Shown in pieces: positions 1 to 6,041 of a DNA stretch of 6,098 nucleotides. Below the pieces are notes generated by a model that ran no database searches, had not been told where the DNA came from, and saw only the letters and a list, made by a program, of their open reading frames with translations. Position numbers and translations under genes: made by a program. The stretch's first letter is position 1, and every line of letters starts with the position of its first letter. The stretch is from an uncultured Megamonas sp. (lineage in GTDB: Bacteria; Bacillota; Negativicutes; Selenomonadales; Selenomonadaceae). The DNA is taken from contig USIX01000137.1 in NCBI GenBank assembly GCA_900554895.1, positions 1 through 6,098 on the forward strand, in the 5' to 3' direction.

Positions 1-10
1 TTTCTTCCAT
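1..10 (-). CDS. 5' end of a leftward gene running out of the window
   Basis: Only the first three codons (Met-Glu-Glu) are visible. The case rests on an ideal AGGAGG ribosome binding site at 16-21 and a 5-nt spacer before the ATG. The start lies 16 bp beyond the integrase stop codon, in the same orientation, with no terminator between them. It may be the host gene flanking the insertion or a further element gene. Function cannot be stated from three codons, and a chance ATG after a purine-rich motif is possible. Confidence 0.4.
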
Positions 11-15
11 ATATG

Positions 16-21
16 CCTCCT
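16..21 (-). promoter_or_regulatory. Shine-Dalgarno site of the gene starting at position 10
   Basis: The minus strand reads AGGAGG, a full match to the anti-Shine-Dalgarno core, 5 nt before an ATG. It sits just downstream of the integrase stop codon at 27-29. The integrase transcript would therefore carry this site and could feed the next gene. Confidence 0.5.
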
Positions 22-26
22 AACCA

Positions 27-51
27 CTAAAAAAACAGTGAATAGATATCA
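27..51. repeat. Candidate attL: left copy of a 25-bp imperfect direct repeat
   Basis: This stretch aligns without gaps to 6040-6064, with 19 of 25 positions identical. Identical blocks are CTA, AAAAACA (31-37) and GATATCA (45-51). It contains the last codons of the integrase. Tyrosine recombinases need identity only across a 6-8 bp overlap, so an imperfect repeat can be a real site pair. The A-rich composition means chance similarity is not excluded. Confidence 0.4.
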
Positions 52-1160
52 AGTGTAGTACGAATACTTTTGTGTCCCAATCTTTCCGAAACGGCTTTTA
101 TGTTGACACCTTTACTGATAAGCCATGAAGCGTGAGTATGGCGGCAATCGTGCATCCTGTAATCCTGTGATAATCCGGCTTGTTTCAATAGTTTTTGCTT
201 AAATATTCTATCCGTAAAATATGCCGGATCACAGAAAGTGCCGTCTTCATTTTCGATAACGAAATCATGCTTCTGTTCATATTTATTGCGATACAATTTT
301 TTCCGTTCTTGATGTTCTTCTTTAAACAGTTTAAGTTCATCAATTAGAGCCTGCTCCACTTTTATAGTGCGCAAACTGGTACTGTTTTTCGCCATAAGCT
401 GCAATCTTTTTCCATGCCGTGTCGATATGACAGTCTGTTTTACAGAAATCAGATTTTGTGAAAAATCTATTGCAGAATATTCCACCCCAAAAATTTCTCC
501 AATCCTAAATCCGGTAGCGAATGCTATCCTAATTACTAAATATGCCCTGCTGTTATAATTTCTGGCTGTTTCCAGCAGCTTTCTGTATTCATCAACAGTA
601 AATATGGCAATAGGACGTTTAGTAATATGCAATGCCTTCGTCAAATCCATAACGTTCATTCGCATTAAACCGTCAGCTACTGCAACATCAAGAGCAGTTT
701 TAATAAGTCTTCGCGTTGCATTAACGGTATTTGCCGAAAGTTTTCCGCCGGTACTGCTGCCTGTTTCCTGTAAATTATACAGAAATTTCTGTAATATAAT
801 GCGGGTTAAATCTGTTAAAGCGATATTGCCAATAGTCGGTAATATATAACATCTTAAAAGACTGTCATATCGTTCATATGTTTTTTGTCTTACCGTTGGT
901 TTAACTGTATTTTCCAGCCATTCACGCATATAATCACCCAGCAGATTTTCCGTAGATTTTTTACCTGCCCGCATCAATTCAATATCTTTAAGAAATGCTT
1001 TTCCTTTTTTGATTACTTCAATTTTGCGCTTATCAGTAATTTTTTTACGCTTTCTCTCACCTGTTTGTAGGTCAGTATAACGAAACTGACCTACAAAACG
1101 CTGAATTTTTTCATCATAATATATCGAACCTTCATTATTAGCTCGTCTGCTTCTTGCCAA
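27..1160 (-). CDS. int: Tyrosine site-specific recombinase (integrase) of the element
   Basis: This is a tyrosine recombinase that would catalyse insertion and, with the neighbouring excisionase, excision of the element. I start it at the TTG at 1160 (377 residues) because AGGTGA lies 4 nt upstream and the resulting N-terminus, M-A-R-S-R-R then N-E-G-S-I-Y-Y, matches the usual arm-binding domain start. A GTG at 1181 lacks a convincing ribosome binding site. Using the TTG start, the N-terminal arm-type DNA-binding region covers about residues 1-65, the SAM-like core-binding domain about 70-175 and the catalytic domain about 185-377. Visible catalytic residues are Arg219 (TGFRIGE), Lys258, His337 and Arg340 (HDCRHTH), His363 (RLGHKS) and Tyr373 (LDIYS). 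The reading frame stops four residues after the nucleophile (SLFF), shorter than most relatives, and this end overlaps a candidate attachment site. It is the last gene of the leftward operon. Confidence 0.95.
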   Translation of the reverse strand: MARSRRANNEGSIYYDEKIQRFVGQFRYTDLQTGERKRKKITDKRKIEVIKKGKAFLKDIELMRAGKKSTENLLGDYMREWLENTVKPTVRQKTYERYDSLLRCYILPTIGNIALTDLTRIILQKFLYNLQETGSSTGGKLSANTVNATRRLIKTALDVAVADGLMRMNVMDLTKALHITKRPIAIFTVDEYRKLLETARNYNSRAYLVIRIAFATGFRIGEIFGVEYSAIDFSQNLISVKQTVISTRHGKRLQLMAKNSTSLRTIKVEQALIDELKLFKEEHQERKKLYRNKYEQKHDFVIENEDGTFCDPAYFTDRIFKQKLLKQAGLSQDYRMHDCRHTHASWLISKGVNIKAVSERLGHKSIRTTLDIYSLFF

Positions 1161-1164
1161 GATA

Positions 1165-1170
1165 TCACCT
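1165..1170 (-). promoter_or_regulatory. Ribosome binding site selecting the TTG start of the integrase
   Basis: The minus strand reads AGGTGA, 4 nt before the TTG at 1160. It overlaps the stop codon of the excisionase-like gene (1169-1171), which suggests translational coupling. The alternative GTG at 1181 has no comparable site at a suitable distance. Confidence 0.65.
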
Positions 1171-1378
1171 ACTCTCTGCACTCTTCAAGAAATTTCAAAA
1201 AGTCTTTACCAAGATAAAGTGAACGCCCTTTCAGTTTTATACACGGAACTTCGCAATCTTTAAGCATTCCGTATAAACCGGATTTGCTGAGCGGAATATA
1301 CTGCAACAATTCCGATACCGTGTACAGTTTTTCAGCTTCCACTTTATCTATGCCTAATCTTTTTTCTAATGTAACCAT
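1169..1378 (-). CDS. xis: Excisionase-like small winged-helix DNA-binding protein
   Basis: This 69-residue protein carries a MerR/excisionase-type helix-turn-helix over about residues 19-40 (YTVSELLQYIPLSKSGLYGML), then a short wing and a capping helix (KLKGRSLYLGKDFLKFLEE). Proteins of this form act as recombination directionality factors or bind DNA as small regulators. Its position directly before the integrase, 8 bp apart in the same operon, supports the excisionase role. I choose the ATG at 1378 because GGGGTGA lies 5 nt upstream. A GTG at 1387 would add three residues but falls inside that ribosome binding site. The family assignment is from visible pattern; the directionality role is inferred from context, and a small regulator is the main alternative. 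Confidence 0.75.
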   Translation of the reverse strand: MVTLEKRLGIDKVEAEKLYTVSELLQYIPLSKSGLYGMLKDCEVPCIKLKGRSLYLGKDFLKFLEECRE

Positions 1379-1383
1379 ATTTT

Positions 1384-1390
1384 TCACCCC
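1384..1390 (-). promoter_or_regulatory. Ribosome binding site deciding the excisionase start
   Basis: The minus strand reads GGGGTGA, one mismatch from GGAGGTGA over its core, 5 nt before the ATG at 1378. It includes the GTG at 1387-1385 that would otherwise be the longest possible start, so the ATG is the better choice. Confidence 0.5.
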
Positions 1391-1407
1391 ATAACCATAG
1401 TATATAA

Positions 1408-1677
1408 TTATCTATCAATACCTTTTCGCGGTACACGTTCTATCACTTGAATAGATTCTTTTGGCAATTCCTTTTTGTGTTCTACCACTTGAAGGAACTC
1501 TCTTTGTAACTTCCTTTGGGATTGCTCTAATAGAACTTTAACCGCTTTATCGGATAAACATTCTGTATTTATCCACGTTATTTCTCCTGTCTGCATATTA
1601 TTCATTATGCCAAGAGCTTTCTCAGCTTCATTATTCTCATTAAGTATAGCTATGCCCATGAACACTTTTTTATTCAT
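1408..1677 (-). CDS. Unrecognised 89-residue protein in the mobilization operon
   Basis: I do not recognise this protein. The N-terminal half (about residues 4-42: VFMGIAILNENNEAEKALGIMNN..TGEITWINTECL) looks like a small beta-rich unit with short turns. Residues 42-70 look helical and charged, and the C-terminus is basic and proline-containing (RVPRKGIDR). No signal peptide, membrane segment or cysteine motif is visible. It is very probably a real gene. GGAGGG lies 6 nt before the ATG and sits inside the last codons of the relaxase gene. The gene continues the operon, with a 29-bp gap to the excisionase start. A role in mobilization or in control of excision is possible from location only. 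Confidence 0.8.
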   Translation of the reverse strand: MNKKVFMGIAILNENNEAEKALGIMNNMQTGEITWINTECLSDKAVKVLLEQSQRKLQREFLQVVEHKKELPKESIQVIERVPRKGIDR

Positions 1678-1679
1678 TA

Positions 1680-2486
1680 TTATCCCTCCATTAATTTATT
1701 AAAACTGAATACGCTCTCTTTTTTCTTAGGTTCTCTTGTAAAGAAAGCCGTCAATTCTTCAAATACATCTACATCAATACAATCTGTCCTTTCATTTATA
1801 GAAAGGAATTTCTCTATTTCATCATTTACCATACAATCATCTGATACATCTATTTCTGCTTCTGGACAGTACGGCACTTCATTAATATAATCCGGTTCTT
1901 CATAATAAGTTTCTTCTATTAAGGAGTTATTAGTGCTTACAAACTGTACATTATCTGGTTTTACTATTGCAGTCATTTTATTTTTTCGCCGCAATAGTTT
2001 CGGTATTCTATGTTTTCCCAGAATATTATCAATGAAGTCCTTGAACTTCTCCAATTCCTTAATACCTTCAGAAAATTTTTTCTCTGTGGAGACATTGTAG
2101 CAGTCCATAACAATGTGTGCATGCGGTCGCTTTTTTATATTATCATGAACTGCTGCCACCATCTGATAATCCGAACCGTAAAACTTGGCAATTTCCTTTG
2201 TTACCGCCAAATATTCCTGCCAGTTAAGACGAGCCTGTTCATCATCTACAGCATACGATATTACAATATGCTTCAATGGACGTCCGTTATTTTTTCCTGT
2301 ACACTTAGCAAAAAAACCGAAACTTTCCAGCACATTATCTATATCCACCATATTAACCCAGCATAAATCCGGATGAGTAGCATCTTTTCGTAGAATATAA
2401 TCCAAATGCTTCTTGCTTATCCGTTTATTTTCTTCTTCGGTTGTTGCCTTTGTGTTTATAACTCGCACTATCGAATTAGTTCCCAT
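1680..2486 (-). CDS. Small relaxase, MobP/VirD2-like mobilization nuclease
   Basis: This 268-residue protein has the layout of the relaxase/mobilization nuclease family (PF03432-like), which nicks one strand at an origin of transfer and stays covalently attached through a tyrosine. Visible motifs are a candidate nucleophile Tyr30 (HLDYILRKDAT), the segment HIVISYA at 73-79, and the metal-binding histidine triad His114, His122 and His124 (VHDN....RPHAHIVMD). The conserved part ends near residue 170. About 85 further residues form an acidic tail (EEPDYINEVPYCPEAE, DVSDD, DVDVFEEL) in place of the long C-terminal domains of larger relaxases. The start ATG overlaps the upstream accessory gene by 19 bp; AAGGAG lies 11 nt upstream. 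The histidine triad is clear. The tyrosine assignment and the mobilization role are inferred from family and context. A replication-initiator role is the main alternative. Confidence 0.83.
   Translation of the reverse strand: MGTNSIVRVINTKATTEEENKRISKKHLDYILRKDATHPDLCWVNMVDIDNVLESFGFFAKCTGKNNGRPLKHIVISYAVDDEQARLNWQEYLAVTKEIAKFYGSDYQMVAAVHDNIKKRPHAHIVMDCYNVSTEKKFSEGIKELEKFKDFIDNILGKHRIPKLLRRKNKMTAIVKPDNVQFVSTNNSLIEETYYEEPDYINEVPYCPEAEIDVSDDCMVNDEIEKFLSINERTDCIDVDVFEELTAFFTREPKKKESVFSFNKLMEG
1684..1689 (-). promoter_or_regulatory. Ribosome binding site inside the relaxase 3' end
   Basis: The minus strand reads GGAGGG, 6 nt before the ATG at 1677, formed by the final Glu-Gly codons of the relaxase just before its TAA. 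Ribosomes finishing the relaxase would lie over the start of the 89-residue protein, so coupled translation is likely. Confidence 0.6.
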
Positions 2487-2749
2487 AACCGTTTTAACTC
2501 CTTTTTTATTACTGCTTTATTCGGTTCATCTGCATTTATTAACAATAATAATTTCATTACGGTATTTCCCACTGCTTCATCTCGTGAAAAAGAAGATATA
2601 CCATTGATATAATTCTCAATCAAATCATTGATAACCGTCGTTGTCGTTTTGCCTTCTAAAGCAATCTTTTTTTTGAATCTTTCTTTGAGTTGGGAGCTTC
2701 GATAATTGAAGCTCCCCTTCACAATATCAGTCTTATTCATGCTGTTCAT
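2468..2749 (-). CDS. Small DNA-binding mobilization accessory protein, probable ribbon-helix-helix (MobC-like)
   Basis: This is a 93-residue basic protein placed immediately before the relaxase, the usual position of relaxosome accessory proteins that bind the origin of transfer and help the nickase. The N-terminus gives a short strand (about 11-16, KGSFNYR), then two predicted helices around 18-31 and 36-49 (SSQLKERFKKKIALEG, TTTTVINDLIENYING), compatible with a ribbon-helix-helix fold. The C-terminal half is helical and leucine-rich (VMKLLLLINADEPNKAVIKKELKRLWELI). It overlaps the helicase gene by 17 bp and the relaxase by 19 bp. The start is uncertain: ATG at 2749 and ATG at 2740 are both possible, and neither has a strong ribosome binding site, as expected for a coupled start. 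A transcriptional repressor of the operon is an alternative or additional role. Confidence 0.75.
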   Translation of the reverse strand: MNSMNKTDIVKGSFNYRSSQLKERFKKKIALEGKTTTTVINDLIENYINGISSFSRDEAVGNTVMKLLLLINADEPNKAVIKKELKRLWELIR

Positions 2750-4121
2750 CTTTTTTCAATGTAAGTCCGCAAAAAGCCCAAACATTTTGTGTTGGCGAAA
2801 CCCGAGTCCGCTTATATTCTATTGACGGAAACGCTGAAAAAATACCTTCCCGCAGATCTGAACGGGTTTTTCGATTCAAGCCATTCGTATAGCAAAAAGT
2901 TGAATACATCTGATAAAGCTCTGCGCTACTGATGCCCTTAGCGTTTATATCTTCAGCTAGAACAGTCTTAATAAATTCTTCAACCGAATTTTCCTGTGTA
3001 ATGTATCTTTCCTTGCAGTTTTTGACCTCATCTGGAACGGAAAAGCAACCGTTGTTAGCTAAAACATCTGCAAATTTTTCTACAGCGCGAGATAAAATAG
3101 CGTCTCGTTCCTGCCACAATTTTTTAGGAAGCTGATAATCCCGACTTTTTTCATCCACTGTTTTTTTGAACGGAACTATATTCAAACGGTCAAAGATTGC
3201 CATAGCATTTCCGTCATCAAAGGTCGGCAGATAATTCGTGCAGTAGATTTGACGAACATTCGGAAGTACCCATAACGGATCGCGACCTTTCCGTTCAATT
3301 ACAATCGGTTCTCCAGCAGTTAATGATTTGAAGTTCGCCAAATTTCTAGCTTTTCCCTTATTCATTTCATCGCCAATATTGAGTTTTGCACACGCAACGT
3401 CGTATGAACGGAACTTATCCCCAAGGTCTTGGAAATTTACGTGACTAACAACACTTGATGGCTGTAGCACTGAACCCAAAAAATTGGCAATTGTAGATTT
3501 CCCTGACGCAGGAGCACCGACAAACACAACTGCCTTCCGCAAATTATTAACAGAAGAGATCAGAAATCCGATATTTTGCAAAAAATACTTGAACATTATT
3601 TCTTGAGGTTTTGTATTAAAAGTTTCTTCCATAAATTTGGTAAACACAGGCATCTGTTGAAGAGGAGAAGCTGGTTCAATATAATCGGCGTTGATGATGT
3701 AACTAAAACGCAAATGTTTCGTTTCCTCAACAAATTTATTTATAAATTTTTTTGATGATAAATCGTATAATCCATTTCTAAAATTTATAAATTGAGGATT
3801 ATTTATTTCGGTCGACTTTATCAATAATTGCGTGTTTACAATTAAATCAGCAATAATTTTCTCAAAAGTTCTTTTATCAATTTCTGCCTGCGCTGCAGGT
3901 TCAAATAAACTCTGCCGAAGACGAATATTTGCCTGTTCACGCAGATTTTCCCAGAAATAGCCTTCTTGATGCAAATACAACGTACGTCCGTCAGAACAAA
4001 TACGCCCAGTTGCAATCATCGCTTCTTTGATTTTCTTTACCGAGATTACATCTATTCCCGCTCTATTAGTATAGATGAAATCTTTCAGAATTATTAACCT
4101 TTTTTCGTGTTGTACATACAT
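2733..4121 (-). CDS. SF3/D5-type replicative helicase (phage/plasmid P4-family)
   Basis: This ATPase of the superfamily 3 helicase group resembles the C-terminal half of P4-alpha/D5 primase-helicases and would open and unwind DNA to replicate the excised element. Numbered from the ATG at 4121 (462 residues), it shows a D5-N-like segment near 114-127 (FRNGLYDLSSKKF), Walker A at 202-210 (GAPASGKST), acidic Walker B residues Asp251/Glu252 (LNIGDEMN), the TAGEPIVIERKGRDP segment near 268-282, sensor Asn296 (YCTNYLPTFDD) and a probable arginine finger Arg312 (FDRLNIVPF). The C-terminal 90 residues resemble a winged-helix domain. The first 110 residues show no archaeo-eukaryotic or TOPRIM primase motif, so this is a helicase without an obvious primase. 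An upstream ATG at 4127 is only 2 nt from the AGGAGG site, while 4121 has an 8-nt spacer. It is the first gene of the leftward operon. Confidence 0.9.
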   Translation of the reverse strand: MYVQHEKRLIILKDFIYTNRAGIDVISVKKIKEAMIATGRICSDGRTLYLHQEGYFWENLREQANIRLRQSLFEPAAQAEIDKRTFEKIIADLIVNTQLLIKSTEINNPQFINFRNGLYDLSSKKFINKFVEETKHLRFSYIINADYIEPASPLQQMPVFTKFMEETFNTKPQEIMFKYFLQNIGFLISSVNNLRKAVVFVGAPASGKSTIANFLGSVLQPSSVVSHVNFQDLGDKFRSYDVACAKLNIGDEMNKGKARNLANFKSLTAGEPIVIERKGRDPLWVLPNVRQIYCTNYLPTFDDGNAMAIFDRLNIVPFKKTVDEKSRDYQLPKKLWQERDAILSRAVEKFADVLANNGCFSVPDEVKNCKERYITQENSVEEFIKTVLAEDINAKGISSAELYQMYSTFCYTNGLNRKTRSDLREGIFSAFPSIEYKRTRVSPTQNVWAFCGLTLKKDEQHE

Positions 4122-4129
4122 AGTCATAT

Positions 4130-4135
4130 CCTCCT
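4130..4135 (-). promoter_or_regulatory. Shine-Dalgarno site of the helicase gene
   Basis: The minus strand reads AGGAGG. It is 2 nt from the ATG at 4127 and 8 nt from the in-frame ATG at 4121. The second spacing is near optimal, so Met3 of the longer frame is the more likely start. Confidence 0.75.
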
Positions 4136-4143
4136 ATTATTTG

Positions 4144-4152
4144 TGGTATAAT
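4144..4152 (+). promoter_or_regulatory. Extended -10 promoter element for the rightward 575-residue gene
   Basis: The plus strand reads TGGTATAAT, a perfect TGn-TATAAT extended -10. No good -35 lies 17 bp upstream, which is common for extended -10 promoters. Transcription would start near 4159 and give a leader of about 65 nt before the ATG at 4224. The element lies close to the helicase ribosome binding site, so the two divergent transcription units share this region. Confidence 0.55.
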
Positions 4153-4169
4153 TTTTTTGGAATGCTTTA

Positions 4170-4175
4170 AGTATA
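4170..4175 (-). promoter_or_regulatory. Candidate -10 element for the leftward operon
   Basis: The minus strand reads TATACT about 40 nt upstream of the helicase ribosome binding site. The -35 position (4193-4198, GTTTTT on the minus strand) matches poorly. The hexamer lies inside a split inverted repeat, CTTTA-N9-TAAAG (4165-4183), that could be an operator, though short repeats like this are frequent in AT-rich DNA. It is the best candidate I see for the operon promoter. Confidence 0.3.
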
Positions 4176-4210
4176 CGATAAAGTTTTCTAAAAAAAACTC
4201 CCCCACTTTT

Positions 4211-4216
4211 AAGAGG
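4211..4216 (+). promoter_or_regulatory. Ribosome binding site of the 575-residue gene
   Basis: AAGAGG lies 7 nt before the ATG at 4224. It is a moderate match to the anti-Shine-Dalgarno core at good spacing and supports this start. Confidence 0.55.
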
Positions 4217-4223
4217 CACTACT

Positions 4224-5951
4224 ATGTTAAATATCTACAATACGCAATTACTAAAAAAATATAATATCTTAAAGAAGCAATCTATTGATTATGTAAATCT
4301 AAAAGACAAGTTAAATGAACAAATAAAAAAATCCATATTAATAAAATCCGTTTATTTAAATGATATATTTACAAAACCACAAAATATATCAAAAAAAGAA
4401 CTTTTAACTAAAATTTTTCCACAATATAACAAAAACTTTATCGAAAATCATATCAAAATAATATGTAAACAAAAAAAAGAGCTTGATGACTTTAATAAAA
4501 CAGTTCTTTCTAAAAAAATTTTCAAACCTCAAATAACTAATTCATATACTACTTTAAAAGCATTAATAAATAATATCGTTGAAAAATATATACATGACTT
4601 TAATATCCATAAATTTATTACATTAAGAGCTAATGAAGATTTTTCCACTAAAACATACATTGATTATTATGTAAAAAAATTCTTGATCTCATTTTTAATA
4701 ATGGAGTTTAACGAAGCTAGCATAAGTATTACAAAAGAAAAAATAACATTTACTGATAATGCTACAAAATCTCCTGAAAAACAACTAGAAACTAAACTAA
4801 ATAAATTACCATTACTCCCATTTTGTATTCAATACATTAGTAACAATTATGCTTTAAATTATGATAGAAAAAGCCTTTTTGGTCATCTATCAAAAGATAT
4901 ATTGCAAGCTTTTTTTTCTGCTCCTACAGACACTAATCCATACAATTATACGTATCTTCCATTAGCAAAAACCTCTACAGATAAACGATCCTCTTATACT
5001 TATGATAAATATTTAGATTTTCTCACTAACTTTAAAACTCTATTCAAGAATACATCAACAGAACCAACAAATTTTTATAATATTCTTCAACAAGACTTAC
5101 TAGAACTCATAACCAATGCCAATTTTATCATATATAATAGTACAACTTCTCCGATGAACAGAGCCATTATAGCTTTTATAAAAAAGAACGAAGTTGAATA
5201 TATCAAGCTACGTGATTATTGTTGTAAATTCTATTATTTCTGTAGCTTAATCCCAATGCCTGAATATAGATTAATTTTATCTGATCTATTTACACAAGCT
5301 ATTTTTTTCGAAAGAAAATTAAGTACTTTAGATTTTCAAATAGAAATGGATTATAATAATAGTAAAATAAACTATGAAACTGACACTACAATAGACTGTT
5401 TCAATGCTTATATTGAATACTTAGTCGAACAAACTATTCCCAAAATGTTATCTCAATTATATAATGAAATTAACAATTACTATCAAATAACGACTAAAGA
5501 TACGAGTATTAATATACATACACTAAACTATTTAAATCAAGAGCTTATGTTTTTGTGGGATGATATTGTTAAGGAATTTAATAAAGTTCAAAGACCATAT
5601 TATATAGGAAAAACACCTTATGGAAAAGTTTATGATTGCTTTTTATCCGATCCCCAAAAGCAATTATTTTGCTTAGAAAACAATCAATTATTTACTAATC
5701 TTGCTAACGAACATTACAAATTTTATTGTGAAGAACCCTTATCTTTATCAGATAAAAATGCCTTCATAAATCTCCATAAGCTTATTTTTAGTGCTGTGTA
5801 TCACGAACCTGATAGTTTCATAAATAATCATCATATTGCTCCTCAAATAAAAATAAAACGACTATCTGAACGAGATGAAACGGTCATTAATTTTGACAAA
5901 TGGTGTTATAAAAATGATAACTATATAAAAGAAAAGTTTCATTTGAATTAA
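4224..5951 (+). CDS. Unrecognised 575-residue cargo protein, AT-rich gene
   Basis: I do not recognise this protein and see no catalytic motif I would trust. It is intact, with an ATG preceded by AAGAGG and a TAA stop, and is rich in Lys, Asn, Tyr and Ile. Residues 1-100 look helical and lysine-rich, possibly coiled coil (LKKYNILKKQ, LKDKLNEQIKKSI, CKQKKELDDF). Residues 195-245 contain aromatic and proline-rich stretches. Residues 326-372 form a hydrophobic aromatic block (EYIKLRDYCCKFYYFC, EYRLILSDLFTQAIFFERK). Residues 455-480 include RPYYIGKTPYGKVYDCF. No signal peptide or clear transmembrane helix stands out. The DNA is AT-richer than the operon: a 60-base stretch at 4621-4680 has 13 G/C, against 26 at 3421-3480. 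It is the only rightward gene, divergent from the mobility operon and next to the right end. That position and composition suggest separately acquired cargo such as a defence or host-interaction protein; this is inference. Confidence 0.85.
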   Translation: MLNIYNTQLLKKYNILKKQSIDYVNLKDKLNEQIKKSILIKSVYLNDIFTKPQNISKKELLTKIFPQYNKNFIENHIKIICKQKKELDDFNKTVLSKKIFKPQITNSYTTLKALINNIVEKYIHDFNIHKFITLRANEDFSTKTYIDYYVKKFLISFLIMEFNEASISITKEKITFTDNATKSPEKQLETKLNKLPLLPFCIQYISNNYALNYDRKSLFGHLSKDILQAFFSAPTDTNPYNYTYLPLAKTSTDKRSSYTYDKYLDFLTNFKTLFKNTSTEPTNFYNILQQDLLELITNANFIIYNSTTSPMNRAIIAFIKKNEVEYIKLRDYCCKFYYFCSLIPMPEYRLILSDLFTQAIFFERKLSTLDFQIEMDYNNSKINYETDTTIDCFNAYIEYLVEQTIPKMLSQLYNEINNYYQITTKDTSINIHTLNYLNQELMFLWDDIVKEFNKVQRPYYIGKTPYGKVYDCFLSDPQKQLFCLENNQLFTNLANEHYKFYCEEPLSLSDKNAFINLHKLIFSAVYHEPDSFINNHHIAPQIKIKRLSERDETVINFDKWCYKNDNYIKEKFHLN

Positions 5952-5968
5952 TACTTTCATAAAAAATT

Positions 5969-6001
5969 GGAATTTATACGGAACAGGCGGAACTATGGAA
6001 C
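5969..6001 (+). repeat. Short tandem GGAAC/T motifs in the right-end intergenic region
   Basis: GGAAC occurs at 5980-5984, 5989-5993 and 5997-6001, with a related GGAAT at 5969-5973, so the motif recurs every 8-11 bp on one strand. Spacing close to a helical turn suggests protein binding sites, for example for the integrase arm domain, the excisionase or the relaxase accessory protein. No function is demonstrated. Confidence 0.4.
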
Positions 6002-6022
6002 AACGCATAAAAACTAAAAAAT

Positions 6023-6041
6023 GGCACCAAATTTAGCACCT
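6023..6041 (+). repeat. Direct GCACC pair, candidate integrase arm-type sites
   Basis: GCACC is repeated at 6024-6028 and 6036-6040, 12 bp apart, within GGCACCAAAT and TAGCACCTAG. The second copy runs directly into the candidate right attachment repeat. Paired short direct repeats beside the crossover site are typical of arm-type sites bound by integrases with an N-terminal arm-binding domain. That role is inferred. Confidence 0.35.

Noticed and set aside
45..51. GATATCA as the recombination crossover (also at 6058-6064)
   Set aside because: Exchange here would replace the integrase's catalytic tyrosine codon with alanine in the excised form, which is unlikely for a working element.
148..164. 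Two ATCCTG motifs resembling nick-site sequences of MobP-type origins of transfer
   Set aside because: They fall in codons for the conserved integrase segment around QDYRMHDC and have no flanking inverted repeat, so they are probably coding coincidence.
367..1070. Three rightward open frames of 61-81 residues inside the integrase region
   Set aside because: They lie antisense to the conserved integrase and show no family features, so they are shadow frames.
2010..2612. Four rightward open frames opposite the relaxase and accessory genes
   Set aside because: They are antisense to genes with clear motifs; their Phe/Cys/Ile-rich composition is typical of the complement of AT-rich coding sequence.
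2932..3135. Rightward 67-residue open frame opposite the helicase
   Set aside because: It is antisense to the conserved helicase C-terminus, with no supporting context.
4157..4177. TTGGAAT and TATACG shared with 5967-5980
   Set aside because: Spacing between the two words differs (8 bp against 1 bp), and both are short AT-rich words; chance is sufficient.
4198..4216. C-rich/G-rich stretch followed on the minus strand by seven T, as a terminator hairpin
   Set aside because: Only about three Watson-Crick pairs plus G-T pairs can form, too weak to call a terminator.
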